Assembly: GCF_000204055.1 (NCBI RefSeq)
Contig: NW_006768814.1
Coordinates: 271,322 to 335,321 of the forward strand
DNA: 64,000 nucleotides
Reading direction: 5' to 3'
DNA from: Melampsora larici-populina 98AG31
Taxonomy: Eukaryota > Basidiomycota > Pucciniomycetes > Pucciniales > Melampsoraceae
This document shows positions 11,742 through 22,507 of the stretch, in pieces (position 1 is the first letter of the stretch; each line of letters starts with the position of its first letter). A program made the translations under genes and the position numbers. A model generated the notes under the pieces. It was not told where the DNA came from, did no database searches, and worked only from the letters and a program-made list of their open reading frames with translations.

Positions 11742-13039
11742 TTAAGAATCTTCATTGAAAGAAATTGCATGATCCCTCACAAGTTCTCGACGCAGAACTC
11801 CAATTGGATCAGTAGGATCTAGTTCCATCTCAAGAACAGCAGCTACTTCATAATTATCATGTATGTAATCATCTTCGAATTCCTCCTCCCACTGATCACC
11901 TAAGTCCGCAAGCATATTACTGAGGATTGCACATACTTTGATCCATATCAGTATGAATGGCATGTCCTCATCGCGATCAAGCCTTAATCGCAGGCCTTGA
12001 AGAGATCCAAATCTCTCTTTCCAGATGCCGATGCCGTGTTCATTTCGAATTCGAGCTATAGCAACCAGTGTATTGAAGAGTGAATTTCTCTCGAGTCTTG
12101 ATGCTGGCGCCTTATAAGTTGAAACAACTGTATTTGTGATTTTGTATGCCGAGTCACCTAATAAGTATTCATCTAATTAAATAGTGATATGCGTCAGAAT
12201 GTTTTTAAAGAAATACAGAGGAGAAAGAAAGAGAAAACATACTTACCATCAGAAAAGAATTCGTCTGGATCTGTTGAGAGTGACATTGATGAAAACACTT
12301 TTTGATCATGGCACGAACCAGGCCATCCACTGTATAGACCAATGATCCGACGATCACAATCCACGACCACTTGACAGTTCAGCGAGTACCTCTTCTTTCG
12401 ATCGAAGAACGTCTCTCCATCAAGTCCAGGCCGTTGATACAGAGGAATGTTGGTTCCATCGACGAACCCAACACATCCTGGAAATCCTTCAAGAGCCATT
12501 ACTGTCGAAATTTCTTCTTGCCTTTGCTCATTAGGCCACTGTATGTAGTGAGTACATAGGTCATCGATGGCGGTCAGACACCTTCGAGTACAGTTGACAA
12601 TGGCCCCCATGGATCTCTTATAATCCCTACCCAGACGGCGTACAGAGCAACCTGTACCGTTACTTCCAAGCCGCTCGAGAGTAAGAGCAAGTTGAATTAT
12701 CGGAGGAGGCTGTGGGTTTCGACTAGTCGACATGAAGATCTCATGACCTTGGATGACTTCCAGAATGGCGTAGAAGCCGGCGTGAGAAGTTCTCATTGAT
12801 TGTCAAAACTCTGCTTCTCGATCACGAAGTAGGTCATTTAAACTGAAGTCCATTTCGAATGGCATCTTCCACCGTGCATCATGGTAACGGAGGTTTTCCA
12901 GGATTTCCAAGAGATCTTCGGCATCGTCGACATCGTTGAAGAGGAGATCGGTCAAGAAGGCCATCTCTTCATCGTCATCGAACAGGATATCGCCAAATGT
13001 TGGAACAATATGTTCACCAAGTATTTCTTCTTCCATCAT
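11742..13039 (-). pseudogene. PIF/Harbinger DDE transposase with one in-frame TGA
   Basis: Minus-strand exons 13039-12247 and 12157-11742 (intron GTAAGT...TTATTAG) form a 403-codon frame with a single stop, TGA at 12805-12803, between an acidic N-terminal part and the catalytic domain. The fold (DDE_Tnp_4 type) is clear: first Asp in GFVDGTNIPL, second in GSCHDQKVF, Glu in NEHGIGIWKERFG. At the stop position relatives usually carry Arg in an F-R-x-S/M-R type motif, so a CGA to TGA change is the simplest cause. An alternative is that translation starts at the ATG at 12796, just after the stop, giving an N-terminally short protein. Confidence 0.8.
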
Positions 13040-13679
13040 TTTGTCATCTTCATCTTCTTCGGCTATTTGAAGAAGCTCTTCAGCAGTGTGAATAGTTTTT
13101 TTCTTTGTGATGTTTGAACCATCTGGAAAACGGGTTTCAAATGGTTTTTGAGACCTTCGAAAAGGTCAAGTAGGCATGGATTAAAATTGATTCACTTGTT
13201 CAACAAGTGATATCTCATTACAAGGTTGGTCATAAAGAGCTCGGGTATCTGAAATGGTCAACTTTCATTTTACAACCGTAATCATCCAACATGCTGGATT
13301 TTTACGGACGGTCAAGTTTAAAATTTTACGTTGTTGCAAAAAACTTGACCGTTTGTAAAAAAAAACGTAAAAAAATTTGTAACTTGAAACCCCTTAATAT
13401 ATTCATGATTCTTGCGTCCAATCAAGAGCAGTGGATAACCAATTGCACCATTACAAGGACGTGTTTCTAGGATCATTTGATTGGAATATGTAATTACACG
13501 TGCCATAGTCTTTGAACACGCATAACAGAAGCTTGTGGCTACCCCATTTGTGCAATCATATTTGGCACACATAAAAATCTTGAGCCAAGAGTCAGGGTGA
13601 TGGAAAGGAGAATAAATGTTTTGACATGCAAGCACATCTTTTGGTTCAACTTATACACACTGTTACAGAATGATGGTAT

Positions 13680-13733
13680 CATCATACAGAATGTGATTTC
13701 TGGTCAGAAATTCCTTAAGTGAACGCGCCTTAA
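13680..13733. mobile_element. One-ended relic of a GCGCGTTCACTTAAG MITE
   Basis: The sequence ending AAGTGAACGCGCC followed by TTA is nearly identical to the right end of the MITE at 32484-32628, including ACAGAATGTGATTTCTGG and CAGAAATTCCTTAAGTGAAC. No matching left end was found, so it is truncated or degraded. It is absent from arm 1, so it arrived in arm 2 only. Confidence 0.7.
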
Positions 13734-14439
13734 GAAAGTTGAGCAAAGTGAACTTTGAGAACAGAAGGCTGTGAATTATCCCCTGAAGGAGTTTTTTAGA
13801 TGTGATTGTTCATGCTTACTAGGAAGATACCTCTCTTGTAAGGTGGTACTCGAGCCTTGTCATGAAGATGAGGATTTTTCAAGCTTCAAAGCAAGGCGGA
13901 CTGAAGCCCTCTACTCCTCTACAATTCAATTACCCAAACTTTTGCATATCAGCCTTTCTTCACATTCTAGAAGAGCACATGAGCATCCTTCAATGGATAG
14001 ACCCACAAGCCACACAGCTTGCGCATCAGATTGACACAAACCACAATTTGACCAAGTTATCAAGATAAAGATACAAACAAGTATCAAAAAGGGAAATCTC
14101 AGCTTGAATGAGGAATGAAGTTTGACTGAAAATGATTCAGATGAATTTACATGGGTATCATAATTACCTCGATTGGTTGAGATCTAAATTCTAATACATA
14201 AGAGACATCCCACCAAATCAGAAACACCTTGATGAATTAGAGATGATTTTATGAAGACAATAACCCTGAAGCACAAAATTTTTACATCTTGCAATGTTTG
14301 TGGACTGTAAATGTTTAAAGACAATAAAAGTTGATATATTGAGTCCAAAATACTAGACATTATTTTTTTTGGAAGGGAAAGACTAGTTGAATGGCATTTA
14401 AATGATTTGTCCAGATTGTACTGGAGCTGAAAAATGCCA

Positions 14440-15040
14440 AATTCACTCTTTGCAGATGTTTATGTTGTCTTCTGGTTCATTTCTGACCTTTGCAATTTGG
14501 AGCCTCCAGGAACCCAGGTAAGCTCCTTGGATGGCGGGGAAGAAAAAGCTTGCCCCAAGACAGGTGCATCTTGAATTCTTTGTGGTGGAGATACGATTGG
14601 CACTGAAGCAGCTGCTTTGTTTCCCGGCATTGCAGGCATAGCCCAAATTTTTCTCATCATTCAAACCACAAGTACCCAATGGACCGTATGGGATGTGATC
14701 GAGACGTTTTGAGTAGACGTAAATGTTGTTTCGTATCTGAACGTTCATCGTTGACAAGACCCTTCAGAATACGGATAACTTCTTTTGAATATTCACCTCG
14801 ATATTCTATCATCCAAGTCTCAAATTGGATATTCCGAAGGAGATCAACTTCATGTTCAACAGATCCGGCAGCATCATCAACAACTTTGGCCGCACGCTCA
14901 GCCGCTTAATGAGGGCTCTTTGCTCCGGATTTATCTTTTGGAGTATCTTGTACTTAGCAAGTGTGAACTTCTCTGGGTTAAATGCTTACTCGGAAATCTC
15001 TGGTGAGCTTTTGTATCGGATTCCATAATTTGGAGGGCAA
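14440..15040 (-). pseudogene. Third, broken copy of the effector-like gene (exon 3 only)
   Basis: On the minus strand this stretch aligns along its length with exon 3 of the gene at 4513-6280, including KLT-type and ERA-type blocks and the tail leading to PPSKELT. A one-base loss (CATTAAGCGG here against CATTAAAGCGG in the intact gene, near 14906) shifts the frame, and further indels follow. No exon 1 or 2 was found upstream (15040-15400). Several short frames remain on both strands but none is a gene. Confidence 0.8.
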
Positions 15041-15405
15041 TGTTGACGAGGCTACAATGCAAATTCGAGGAAAGACATGTAGATGAATTTGACACACATT
15101 GTTTTTTGCAACATGTTGCTATTGGGATGAAGAGAACAAACAACTTCTTGCAGGTACACCTGTGATTTATGCAGTTGAGGGCCTTGCATATCCAAAGTCA
15201 CAGTCATCTACGGGGGACTCGGAGGTCAAGTTGCAAAAAATCTCAAGTTTCATTCATCAAGTGTCACTCTTTTGATCAACTACTAAAGCATGTCATGAAA
15301 TGTTTCACGAGACTCAACCCAAGTATCACAAGCCTTTCATTCAAATGAACCTCATTCCGATCACAGGTAGAGCAAAACGGGAAAAAACTCGAGTGAGTAC
15401 TTGAG

Positions 15406-16139
15406 TTGAAGATGATTCCATTGCTTCCTACAATCAGATCCGTTGCCATCTCTTCAAATACCTTCAAACGTTCACTTCATCAATACCGTACATTCAGCAA
15501 TACCAAAATGGTTCAAACATCAAACTCAGTGGTCTCTACATCTGATGCTCCAAGCGCAATCGGACCTTATTGTGAGGATTTTTTTTACCTCTTCAGATAA
15601 TCACATACGTGAACAGAATGTGATGGATATTGACCAAAAATGTTTTGCGTTATAGCTCAAGCGATCAAGACTGGTACAGGACTGGTTTTCATCAGCGGTT
15701 GTATCCCACTTGACCCTAGTACGATGTCAGTAGTGGGATCAAACGGTGATGTAGCTGCTCAAACCGTGCGTATCATCTTCACTTTTCGCAATTCCAAACT
15801 TCCTTTTTCCATTGTGTAATAATTGTCTTGCTTTGATCAACAGGAACAATGCCTCAAAAACTTGAAAGCCGTCCTTGCTGCTTCTGGATCCTCCGTTGAA
15901 TCAGTAGTCAAGACTACAGTCTTCATCAAGGATATGAACAGCTTTGGAACTATCAATGAAGTATATGCTCGCACTTTTGCTGATCACAAACCGGCTCGAA
16001 GTTGTGTTGAGGTTTGTACCATTTCTTCGATTGTAAAGCTTGCTAGACCCGCTTACACAGTTTTGTCCGGTTTCTCTAGGTCTCTAGATTACCGAAAGAT
16101 GTATTAGTTGAGATTGAGGCTATTGCCACAGTTGTTTGA
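15406..16139 (+). CDS. RidA (YjgF/YER057c/UK114) family imine deaminase, probably mitochondrial
   Basis: Four exons: 15406-15571, 15656-15765, 15844-16011 and 16080-16139 (167 residues, phases consistent). RidA proteins hydrolyse reactive 2-aminoacrylate and related enamines/imines made by PLP enzymes such as threonine dehydratase. Family features in order: SAIGPYSQAIKTG (the GPYSQA turn built across intron 1), VFISGCIPLDP, EQCLKNLKAVLAASGSS, VVKTTVFIKDMNSF, YARTF, the Arg in PARSCVEV that binds the substrate carboxylate, and VEIEAIA at the end. The first 35 residues are basic and Ser-rich with no acids, like a mitochondrial presequence. The ATG at 15412 is an equally good start. Confidence 0.92.
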
Positions 16140-16415
16140 ACAATGAAGTGCGCTACATTAGATTTCTTGTGAAATGATTTGACTGGAATGTATGCAGTGA
16201 AAAGGTGATGAATGTTCCCTGAGCCAATGTTACAAATGTTTACGATTGTTTCTCATTCACATCTATCAATCATACCGATCTACATATCAACAAAGCCGCT
16301 GTATAAAAACAGCTAGGAGCCAAATCAAATTGAAGCTCATGAGAAAAGCCCACAGTACCAATCAAAATGAAACCAAAGTGAACCAAAAGGCCATTACAAA
16401 AAGTTCATGAAAAGC
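16140..16415. other. Convergent intergenic gap between RidA and the R3H gene
   Basis: The two genes converge here. No gene, repeat or obvious RNA was seen. Confidence 0.5.
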
Positions 16416-17925
16416 TTAGATATCTCCTTGAATCCATTGCATGAATGATTTCTTAGGTACTGAATAATCAGTAAGTTGAACCTTGGTTTTTTTAGAATCT
16501 TGGTGCTGCTGTTGTTTGAGCTTGAGGCGAGCGGCCGGCTCTGGACTCCTACGTGAGGCTTCCATTACAGACGTAGATGGGACTGGAGTCTGAGATAGTG
16601 AGGCGCGAAGCCAACTTGGCTTTCCTCGTGGTGTTATATCAGAGTCGCTAGGTGGCTTAGGTAGTAGAAAACCCGAATCTGAAAGATGTGATTCAAGTTC
16701 ATCTGTGTCTGAAGCACATCGTGAAGAATTGTCACCATCATCAGAATCCACAACGATAGCACGAACCGGGGTCTTCATTGGTTCGGGGGTGGGTGAGAGT
16801 AGTAGTTGGGATGTTGGGATCGGCGGGGGACGAGGGGCCGGAGTCTGATGGATTAGTGGGTCATGCTCATCATCGGTAGACGAAAGAAAGTCAGATAGCT
16901 CGGCAGTCGATAATTCACTACCAAGGTCAGTGGTAGGTGGAGTATCAAGAGATTGTCGCCCGTCTTGACGCATGCCTTGCCTCGTTGGCAGATGTGCTCT
17001 CACCATCACTACCAGTCGCTGTGGGGCTTGAGTAGGCCGTGATATTTGACGAGCGAAAGAGACAATACCATAATATCGAGCGACCGCGTGTACCAAGTAT
17101 CGAGCAAAGGGATCAGGGATATCCCAAGTAACCTTATGAGGCGAACGCAATAATTCTACTATTGTTGGCTGAGGTGTGTGCTCCACATCTACTGATCGGG
17201 ACGAGACTAGATCGGAAGATGGATAGATTGTTGGATCTATGACCCGTGTGTTGTGTAAACCATCATTCAACTCCTCTGGCAGCCATACTGCACTCGTACG
17301 AATCCAGTCCGAAAGTTGTTCATCAACAAGCTTGAGGATCTCTGCGACTCTTCCGCCGGTGAATTGTTTATCAACATTCGAATTGCAAGCACGAGGTCCG
17401 AATACCAATCTTCTGATATTCTTACGTATTCCTTTCAAGGAACGATTAAATGAACCAAATGCAGCTGAAGGTGGGTCAACCTCGATTGCTTCTCTTCCAG
17501 GAGCGATCAGTGAGATTGGAAACTGAGGTGGCGGAGGTGCTGGAAACGTAGGACGCGTGACAAGTTTTTGAAGTTGATAATCTGCTAGAGTTGGTCGTAT
17601 AACGTGGGGATTCGAAGAGAAATTGGCTGGTGATACAAAGTACAGACACGAATCCAAAGTAAGCTTTGATTTCACGATGCAAAGGACACAAAGATTGACC
17701 ATTTTCCAGTCTGTTGAGTCGTCGTCGACCTTGATTTTGAGCACGGGAAGTAGCTGATGTAGTTGTAGTTTGACGTTGATTTGGTCTTCTGGTGTTCGGT
17801 TGAGTGAGATGCTTGAGACGAGGATTGATGAGAATGGCAGGGAATGAGAGTGGGATTGGGTTGGATGGTTCGTTTTTGATAATCCTTGCTGACTCAGACT
17901 CAAGCTGTTCTTCTTCTTTTTCCAT
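16416..17925 (-). CDS. R3H-associated / R3H-domain protein
   Basis: Two exons on the minus strand: 17925-17700 and 17626-16416 (478 residues). The intron is GTCAAT...CACCAG. The N-terminal half looks like the R3H-associated domain found upstream of R3H in fungal proteins: RRRLNRLEN just before the intron and IRKNIRRLVFGPRACNSN, then a WI-containing helix. Residues about 255-310 (FARYLVHAVARYYGIVSFAR followed by a basic RLVVMVRAHLP strand) fit an R3H nucleic-acid-binding fold. The last 170 residues are disordered, acidic and Ser/Pro-rich. A role in binding single-stranded nucleic acid follows from the family; the exact function is unknown. The gene is divergent from the tRNA-Val, 130 bp away. 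Confidence 0.75.
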
Positions 17926-18057
17926 CTTGGTGTTTCTTATATACTTTGGATGTTCGATTGGCTTTGGAAAGAATTTGACCCAGCACTGAAATCTAATGTT
18001 ACGACCCGGTGTTTGGCACACCCGGGACGAAGTAGTACCGAGACCGAAAAACATCAT

Positions 18058-18137
18058 GGCACTATAGCTCAGTTGGTAGAGCGCCTGCTTAACATTGTGT
18101 TCGCATGTTGTCCTGGGTTCGAGCCCCAGTGGAGTCA
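18058..18137 (+). tRNA. tRNA-Val(AAC), probable short intron
   Basis: A D arm (GCTCAGTTGGTAGAGC), a T arm with a perfect 5-bp stem (CTGGG/CCCAG) and the B box GGTTCGAGCCC are clear. The anticodon AAC at 18091-18093 sits in the sequence CTGCTTAACA typical of fungal tRNA-Val. The anticodon loop is 14 nt, which I read as a 7-nt intron after position 37. The acceptor stem has one A-A mismatch and two G-U pairs, and the anticodon stem one C-U mismatch, so it may be a degenerate gene. No strong T-run directly follows; a T5 is at about 18162. The stretch 18138-18426 holds nothing else recognisable. Confidence 0.6.
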
Positions 18138-18426
18138 GCCAAGCATCCTCTGAGATGCGCAGTCTTTTTGCAACTTTTGAATTCATCTACTTGGTCATAA
18201 GTCAGTTTCCTTTTGTTATTCCCACACTCCTATGGCAGCTTTGGCCAGATTCAAAGAACAATGTTGATGTATTGTTGACAAATGGAAATGATCAGAAAGT
18301 GTTCAAAACCTAGGCTGGACATGAAGGACATCTCGTGTACAAGCCTTTTTTTTGAAATATTGTCATGTACTCACGATAATATTGAACTGAACTTTCAGAA
18401 ACTGGGTGAAACGTTTTTGTTACATT

Positions 18427-18827
18427 AAGGGGTATCAAGTTCAAATTTTTACAGCAAAAAAACTATGAGACGGGAAAGTTTTTATGTTTTAACTGTAAAA
18501 AAAGTTTCCCGAGTTTTTATCATTGCTTGTAAACCACGAGCAAGGCTTTTTTACGTTTTCGCCTCGATCTTCCACACGGTAATGACAAAACTGCTGGTAA
18601 GAGGATGCAAGGTTGTCCTTGCATCCACTATCAAGCACACCTCTTTCCAAGAGTGAAACGGTCAAATTTAAGTCTTCAAAGCTATGTTGTAAACTTATCT
18701 GTTTACGTTTATGCGAGAACGGGATAGATAAAACTTTCCCGTTCTCGTAAATTTTGCGTAAATTTGTGCTATGACGGGAAAGTTTTTTACGGTTTTTACC
18801 GTAAAAAAGTTGAACTTGACACCCCTT
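18427..18827. mobile_element. MITE of the AAGGGG-TIR family, flanked by ATT
   Basis: The left end AAGGGGTATCAAGTTCAAA pairs with the right end TTGAACTTGACACCCCTT; ATT flanks both sides (18424-18426 and 18828-18830). The interior contains repeated TTTACGG-type and GGGAAAGTTTTT blocks in inverted orientation, as in the subterminal parts of the Harbinger element at 9180-13395. No coding sequence. It is probably a non-autonomous relative of that element. Confidence 0.8.
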
Positions 18828-20032
18828 ATTGTCATCAAACCAAACCTACACCCTACAGGGTGGCTAGCGGTACAATTATAACAAAAACTAAAACAATAAA
18901 ACTGTATATATAAAATATAAAAATGTAAAATATAAAATATAAAATATAAAATATAAAATAAACTAACATTGAGAATTGAACAACAAGTATCAGAACAATA
19001 AATCTATAACTTCTACACAAAATAGACTGACTACTACAGCAACCAATATAAAATAAGAAATAAAGAATGAGACTTAGGATTAATCTTAAAACAGCTGCTT
19101 GATAAAGATGGGTGTGGTGGGAGGGCTTTGAAAATACTTTGATGAATACCTTTGAAAAATACTAGAAACCTAAAGAAATGTAAATTTAGACGGAATAAGG
19201 TAAACAAGAGATAGAAAAAAGGATGTGAACTATCAAAAGGATCACAATGATGTCATTTTACCAAGTGGTAAAATAGACATCACAACCCAACCTGATAACA
19301 CAATAGCCTTTTTACTTGATGTACCTATATTCCCAATATTCCAATCTGTAAACAACAAGTTACCTACTACTATTACCAGTAACCAGTTACAGATTTTGTA
19401 TTGCATGTAAACAACAAGTTACTTACTACTATTACCAGTAACCAGTCACAGATTTTGTATTGCAAAAGCAGGTCCAAGTTGACAATATTTTGGTCAATTT
19501 TATCTCTTGTTGTACACAACTTTTCTGATGAGTGTATCTTTTTTATCAACATGAGAATGTCAAGTCCTGTACTTCATTTCCTAATCAAAATACCTATTTT
19601 GAAACATCATGATTACTTGGACCAACAGACTTGGTTTTACAAAGAGAATTCAACAACTTTACATCCTCTGATCAATCAGTCAATCTGCTTGTTGAAACAG
19701 AACTAACTTCATGAATGTACAGCAGAAGAATTTCAAGATATCTGATGTGATGTGAAAATTGGGGCAAATGACCATATTTGTACAACAGAGTTCAAAACAA
19801 GATATGTCACTTGTAGTGGACCTTTGAGAAGGATTGTGTTTCAGATGTGATACAGTGTTTGAAGACCTGTATCCATCAAGGAGTTTGGGTGGATCAACTG
19901 ATCATAGAAATCTAGATTGAAATTTTAGTGCTACCCCCTGAACTAAAACTCATCAGAAAGAAAAGCCTGCAAACTACAAAGCTCAATTGTACCTAACCAT
20001 CCAACTAAGTTAATCTACTTATTATAATTGAG
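18828..20032. repeat. AT-rich intergenic DNA with two simple tandem repeats
   Basis: 18907-18960 is an (AAATAT)n-like run. 19348-19464 is a 59-bp unit repeated twice with only a few differences, starting GTAAACAACAAGTTAC and ending TTTGTATTGCA. No gene was recognised; the rest is the promoter side of the gene beginning at 20033. Confidence 0.6.
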
Positions 20033-22507
20033 ATGCATCTGGCAAATAATTTATTCTTTGCTATAGCATATATCAGCTTACTTCAAATTGGCTGGATTCT
20101 TGGTTTGGTAGAAAATGGAGTCAGAGAGGTGGAATTGTTAGAATCTGACAATGTAACAGAAGCACCAAAGACTGGTCAGTAAAATTCACCTAAAATGTCT
20201 AAAATGCAAGCTAAGGGAAGTAAAATTGACTTCTTGGCATTCAAATTCTTAGGAGAAATAAAACTACTTTCTGTTGACAAGAAACTCTTGCAAGAAGACC
20301 ATCTCAATGCTTGGAGAGATCTAAGGACAATTGATATAGTGACAAGACATAATAGGAATTCTTCTACTTACCAGAAAAGAGTTGAGGACTTGGCCAACAA
20401 AATGATGAAAACCACTTCTGACCAAAGAATGAATCTTCATAGGGATGCTGTTGAGTGGTCAGAGCACAAGGCCAACAAACCTCTTGCAATTGTGATGTAT
20501 TACCTTATTCAACTGCTGAAGGTACATTTGCCGGAAAGCACCCATGAAGAGATAGAATTTCTCCCAGAGGATGTAAAAAAACATTTCAAGGTCACTTACT
20601 TTGATAATACATCCTTGTCCAGGAATATGATTGATCCATTCATGGATGCTAGCATGCCTTTTCTTGGATGGCACTTATTGATGGAATGGTTCAACATAAA
20701 CCATGGAATTGGTCTCCACTCGTCAGTCAATCAAATACAATATGAATGGAAGAAAACAATCCCAAAAGTAGCTCAAGTTGGATATGCAAGCCATTACATG
20801 TGTTATATGAAGCTGATTGAGAAGATTGAAGTACTAGCTTCTGCAGCTATCCAGGACATCAATTTGATCAAGAAAGTTGATAGTAAAATTAGCTTTAGAT
20901 CTTTGAAGAAATTCTTTGGAAGAAATGTTTCTGATGTCCACATTCTTCAAAAACACCTGCTCAATGAACCACATGACAAAACTAGGCCATTGAAATTTCC
21001 CCTCTTTGGAATCCATTTCAAAATTGATGGAGAGATCTCAGAAAATATCAAAGCTGACATTATCAAATCCTGGAAGTCCTTTAGTGCTGACCATGTTGGA
21101 ATTGCATCTGAGCTGTCTAAAATTTCAAGAAGTACTTCAAAAAAGGGTACTACTTTACCAGGAAAGGTGAGAGATATGAGTGGGTACCGTAAAATCAAGG
21201 GGAAAACAAACAAAGACAACCCACAGCATAATCAGATGTGGAGGCACATTGCAAGGACAATAAATCTAGTCACCAACCTTGATCCACCTAAATCTTCAGA
21301 AAAGTTGATATTATGGCAAATTTTGAGATCTGTATTGACAGTTATTGCAAACAAATTTGAACCAACAAAATTTGAAAGACAAATAGAAAATACTGTTATG
21401 TTTTATCTGTTGATCAGGAGGCTTGGAGAAGTTCTTGAAGAGGCTGTGAAGAGCCAGTCTTCTTCAAATGATCCTGGTATAAGATGCACCAGAGCACAAT
21501 TCATGATGTACTATTGGTCCACAATGTGCTACAGTTCAACTGGACTAAAAAACAAGCAGGAAAAGACTAACCAGCGGATGCAATTTGAGCTTGGCCGGGT
21601 TTATTTTAATCATTTGATATCTTCACAGAGGTTGAACAAATTATATGACCATATGCCAAAATATTCCGAGAACAGTTCAAAGGATTATGCACTTGAAATG
21701 GATCAAGAAAAAGAAACCATGGTATCCCAATCTACAGCAATGAAAGAAGTCATAAGACATAGACACAGAATGCCAGAACAATCTAAAAATGATCATAGTA
21801 CATTTGGAAGGAATTTTGTTCACTCTGACTATGCACTTGAAGGCCAGCCACATGCCTCCAAGGGCTTGACTTCTGCTGAAACAATGATCACAAATTCTGA
21901 CAGGATGAACTTTGAGGTCCCTAGAAAAAGATCTAGCCGGTACCCAAACTCAATCACTTCCAACAAAAAGCTTTTGGTAGAGCACACAACAGACCACACA
22001 TCTTCACAAACCTCTCCTCAAAAGAGAAAACCAGTTGAAGACACTTTGATGCATTCTGATAGATCTGTTTCTATTGGAGTAAAAAAGAAACAAAGGACAA
22101 ATAAACTTGTGAATTCATCCCTTGGCAGTGTGAGTCAATGGCCCACCCAAATTTTTGCCCCCATGCACCCCTCAACAGTTGAACCACAAAACACATTTCA
22201 CCACAAAATTTCAAGTCTCAAAGAGCCAGAAGCCATCCAAGAATCAAATACTGGTGGTAAGAAAATCATATTGGGTCAGATAGATGTTGAAGGTATTGGG
22301 CTTGGAGGGTATACAAGTGATATTTACCATTTGAACAAACCACCACTTTCATCAATTACACCAGTTCCTGGGCCAACATTACCACAAGATGGCCATATTC
22401 ATTTATTTGATCTCAATAAACCATGGGAATATACCTCATGTGTTGAAAAATTCAGCAGCATGCTTCCAGATTTGAATGAACCCTATGAGGATCTCTCTGT
22501 ACAATAG
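20033..22507 (+). CDS. Large putative secreted protein with basic clusters and C-terminal DLN-x-P motifs
   Basis: A short exon from the ATG at 20033 encodes a signal-peptide-like start (MHLANNLFFAIAYISLLQIG) and joins the long exon at 20211, giving 812 residues if the donor is 20175. That intron would be only 36 nt; an alternative donor at 20103 (GTTTGG) gives a 108-nt intron in the same frame. Without an intron the first exon meets TAA. Residues about 50-500 are an unrecognised, helical, Trp/Tyr-containing region with no enzyme motif that I can see. After about 510 the protein is polar and disordered, with basic clusters PRKRSSR and, at about 671, KKKQR, which resemble nuclear signals. The tail has three related motifs: HLNKPP (754-759), DLNKP (781-785) and DLNEP (801-805). 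The function is unknown; it may be a rust effector that reaches the host nucleus. Confidence 0.75.

Larger units (their letters stand above)
9180..13395. mobile_element. PIF/Harbinger-type DNA transposon, 4.2 kb, 3-bp target duplication
   Basis: Terminal inverted repeats begin AAGGGGTTTCAAGTT and end AACTTGAAACCCCTT, flanked by AAT at 9177-9179 and 13396-13398. Inside are the two convergent genes expected of the superfamily: a DNA-binding accessory protein (9689-11440, plus) and a DDE transposase (13039-11742, minus). The subterminal regions (9180-9680 and 13050-13395) are rich in short inverted repeats built around TTTACG. The element interrupts arm 2 of the inverted duplication. Arm 1 (about 7376) supplies the empty-site counterpart, so it inserted after that duplication, or into one copy only. 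AAT is not the usual TWA target of this superfamily. Confidence 0.85.
13399..15080 (-). repeat. Arm 2 of the inverted duplication (outer part)
   Basis: Inverted counterpart of about 7375 back to 5640. It carries the broken effector exon 3 (14440-15040), that gene's 3' flank, and a block at 13400-13635 in which a reading frame on the minus strand is conserved with arm 1 (the shared motif is TNGVA-x-SFCYA). The latter could be a remnant of a small cysteine-containing protein gene, but the arm 1 version stops early. The stretch 15081-15405, between this arm and RidA, shows nothing recognisable. Confidence 0.7.
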
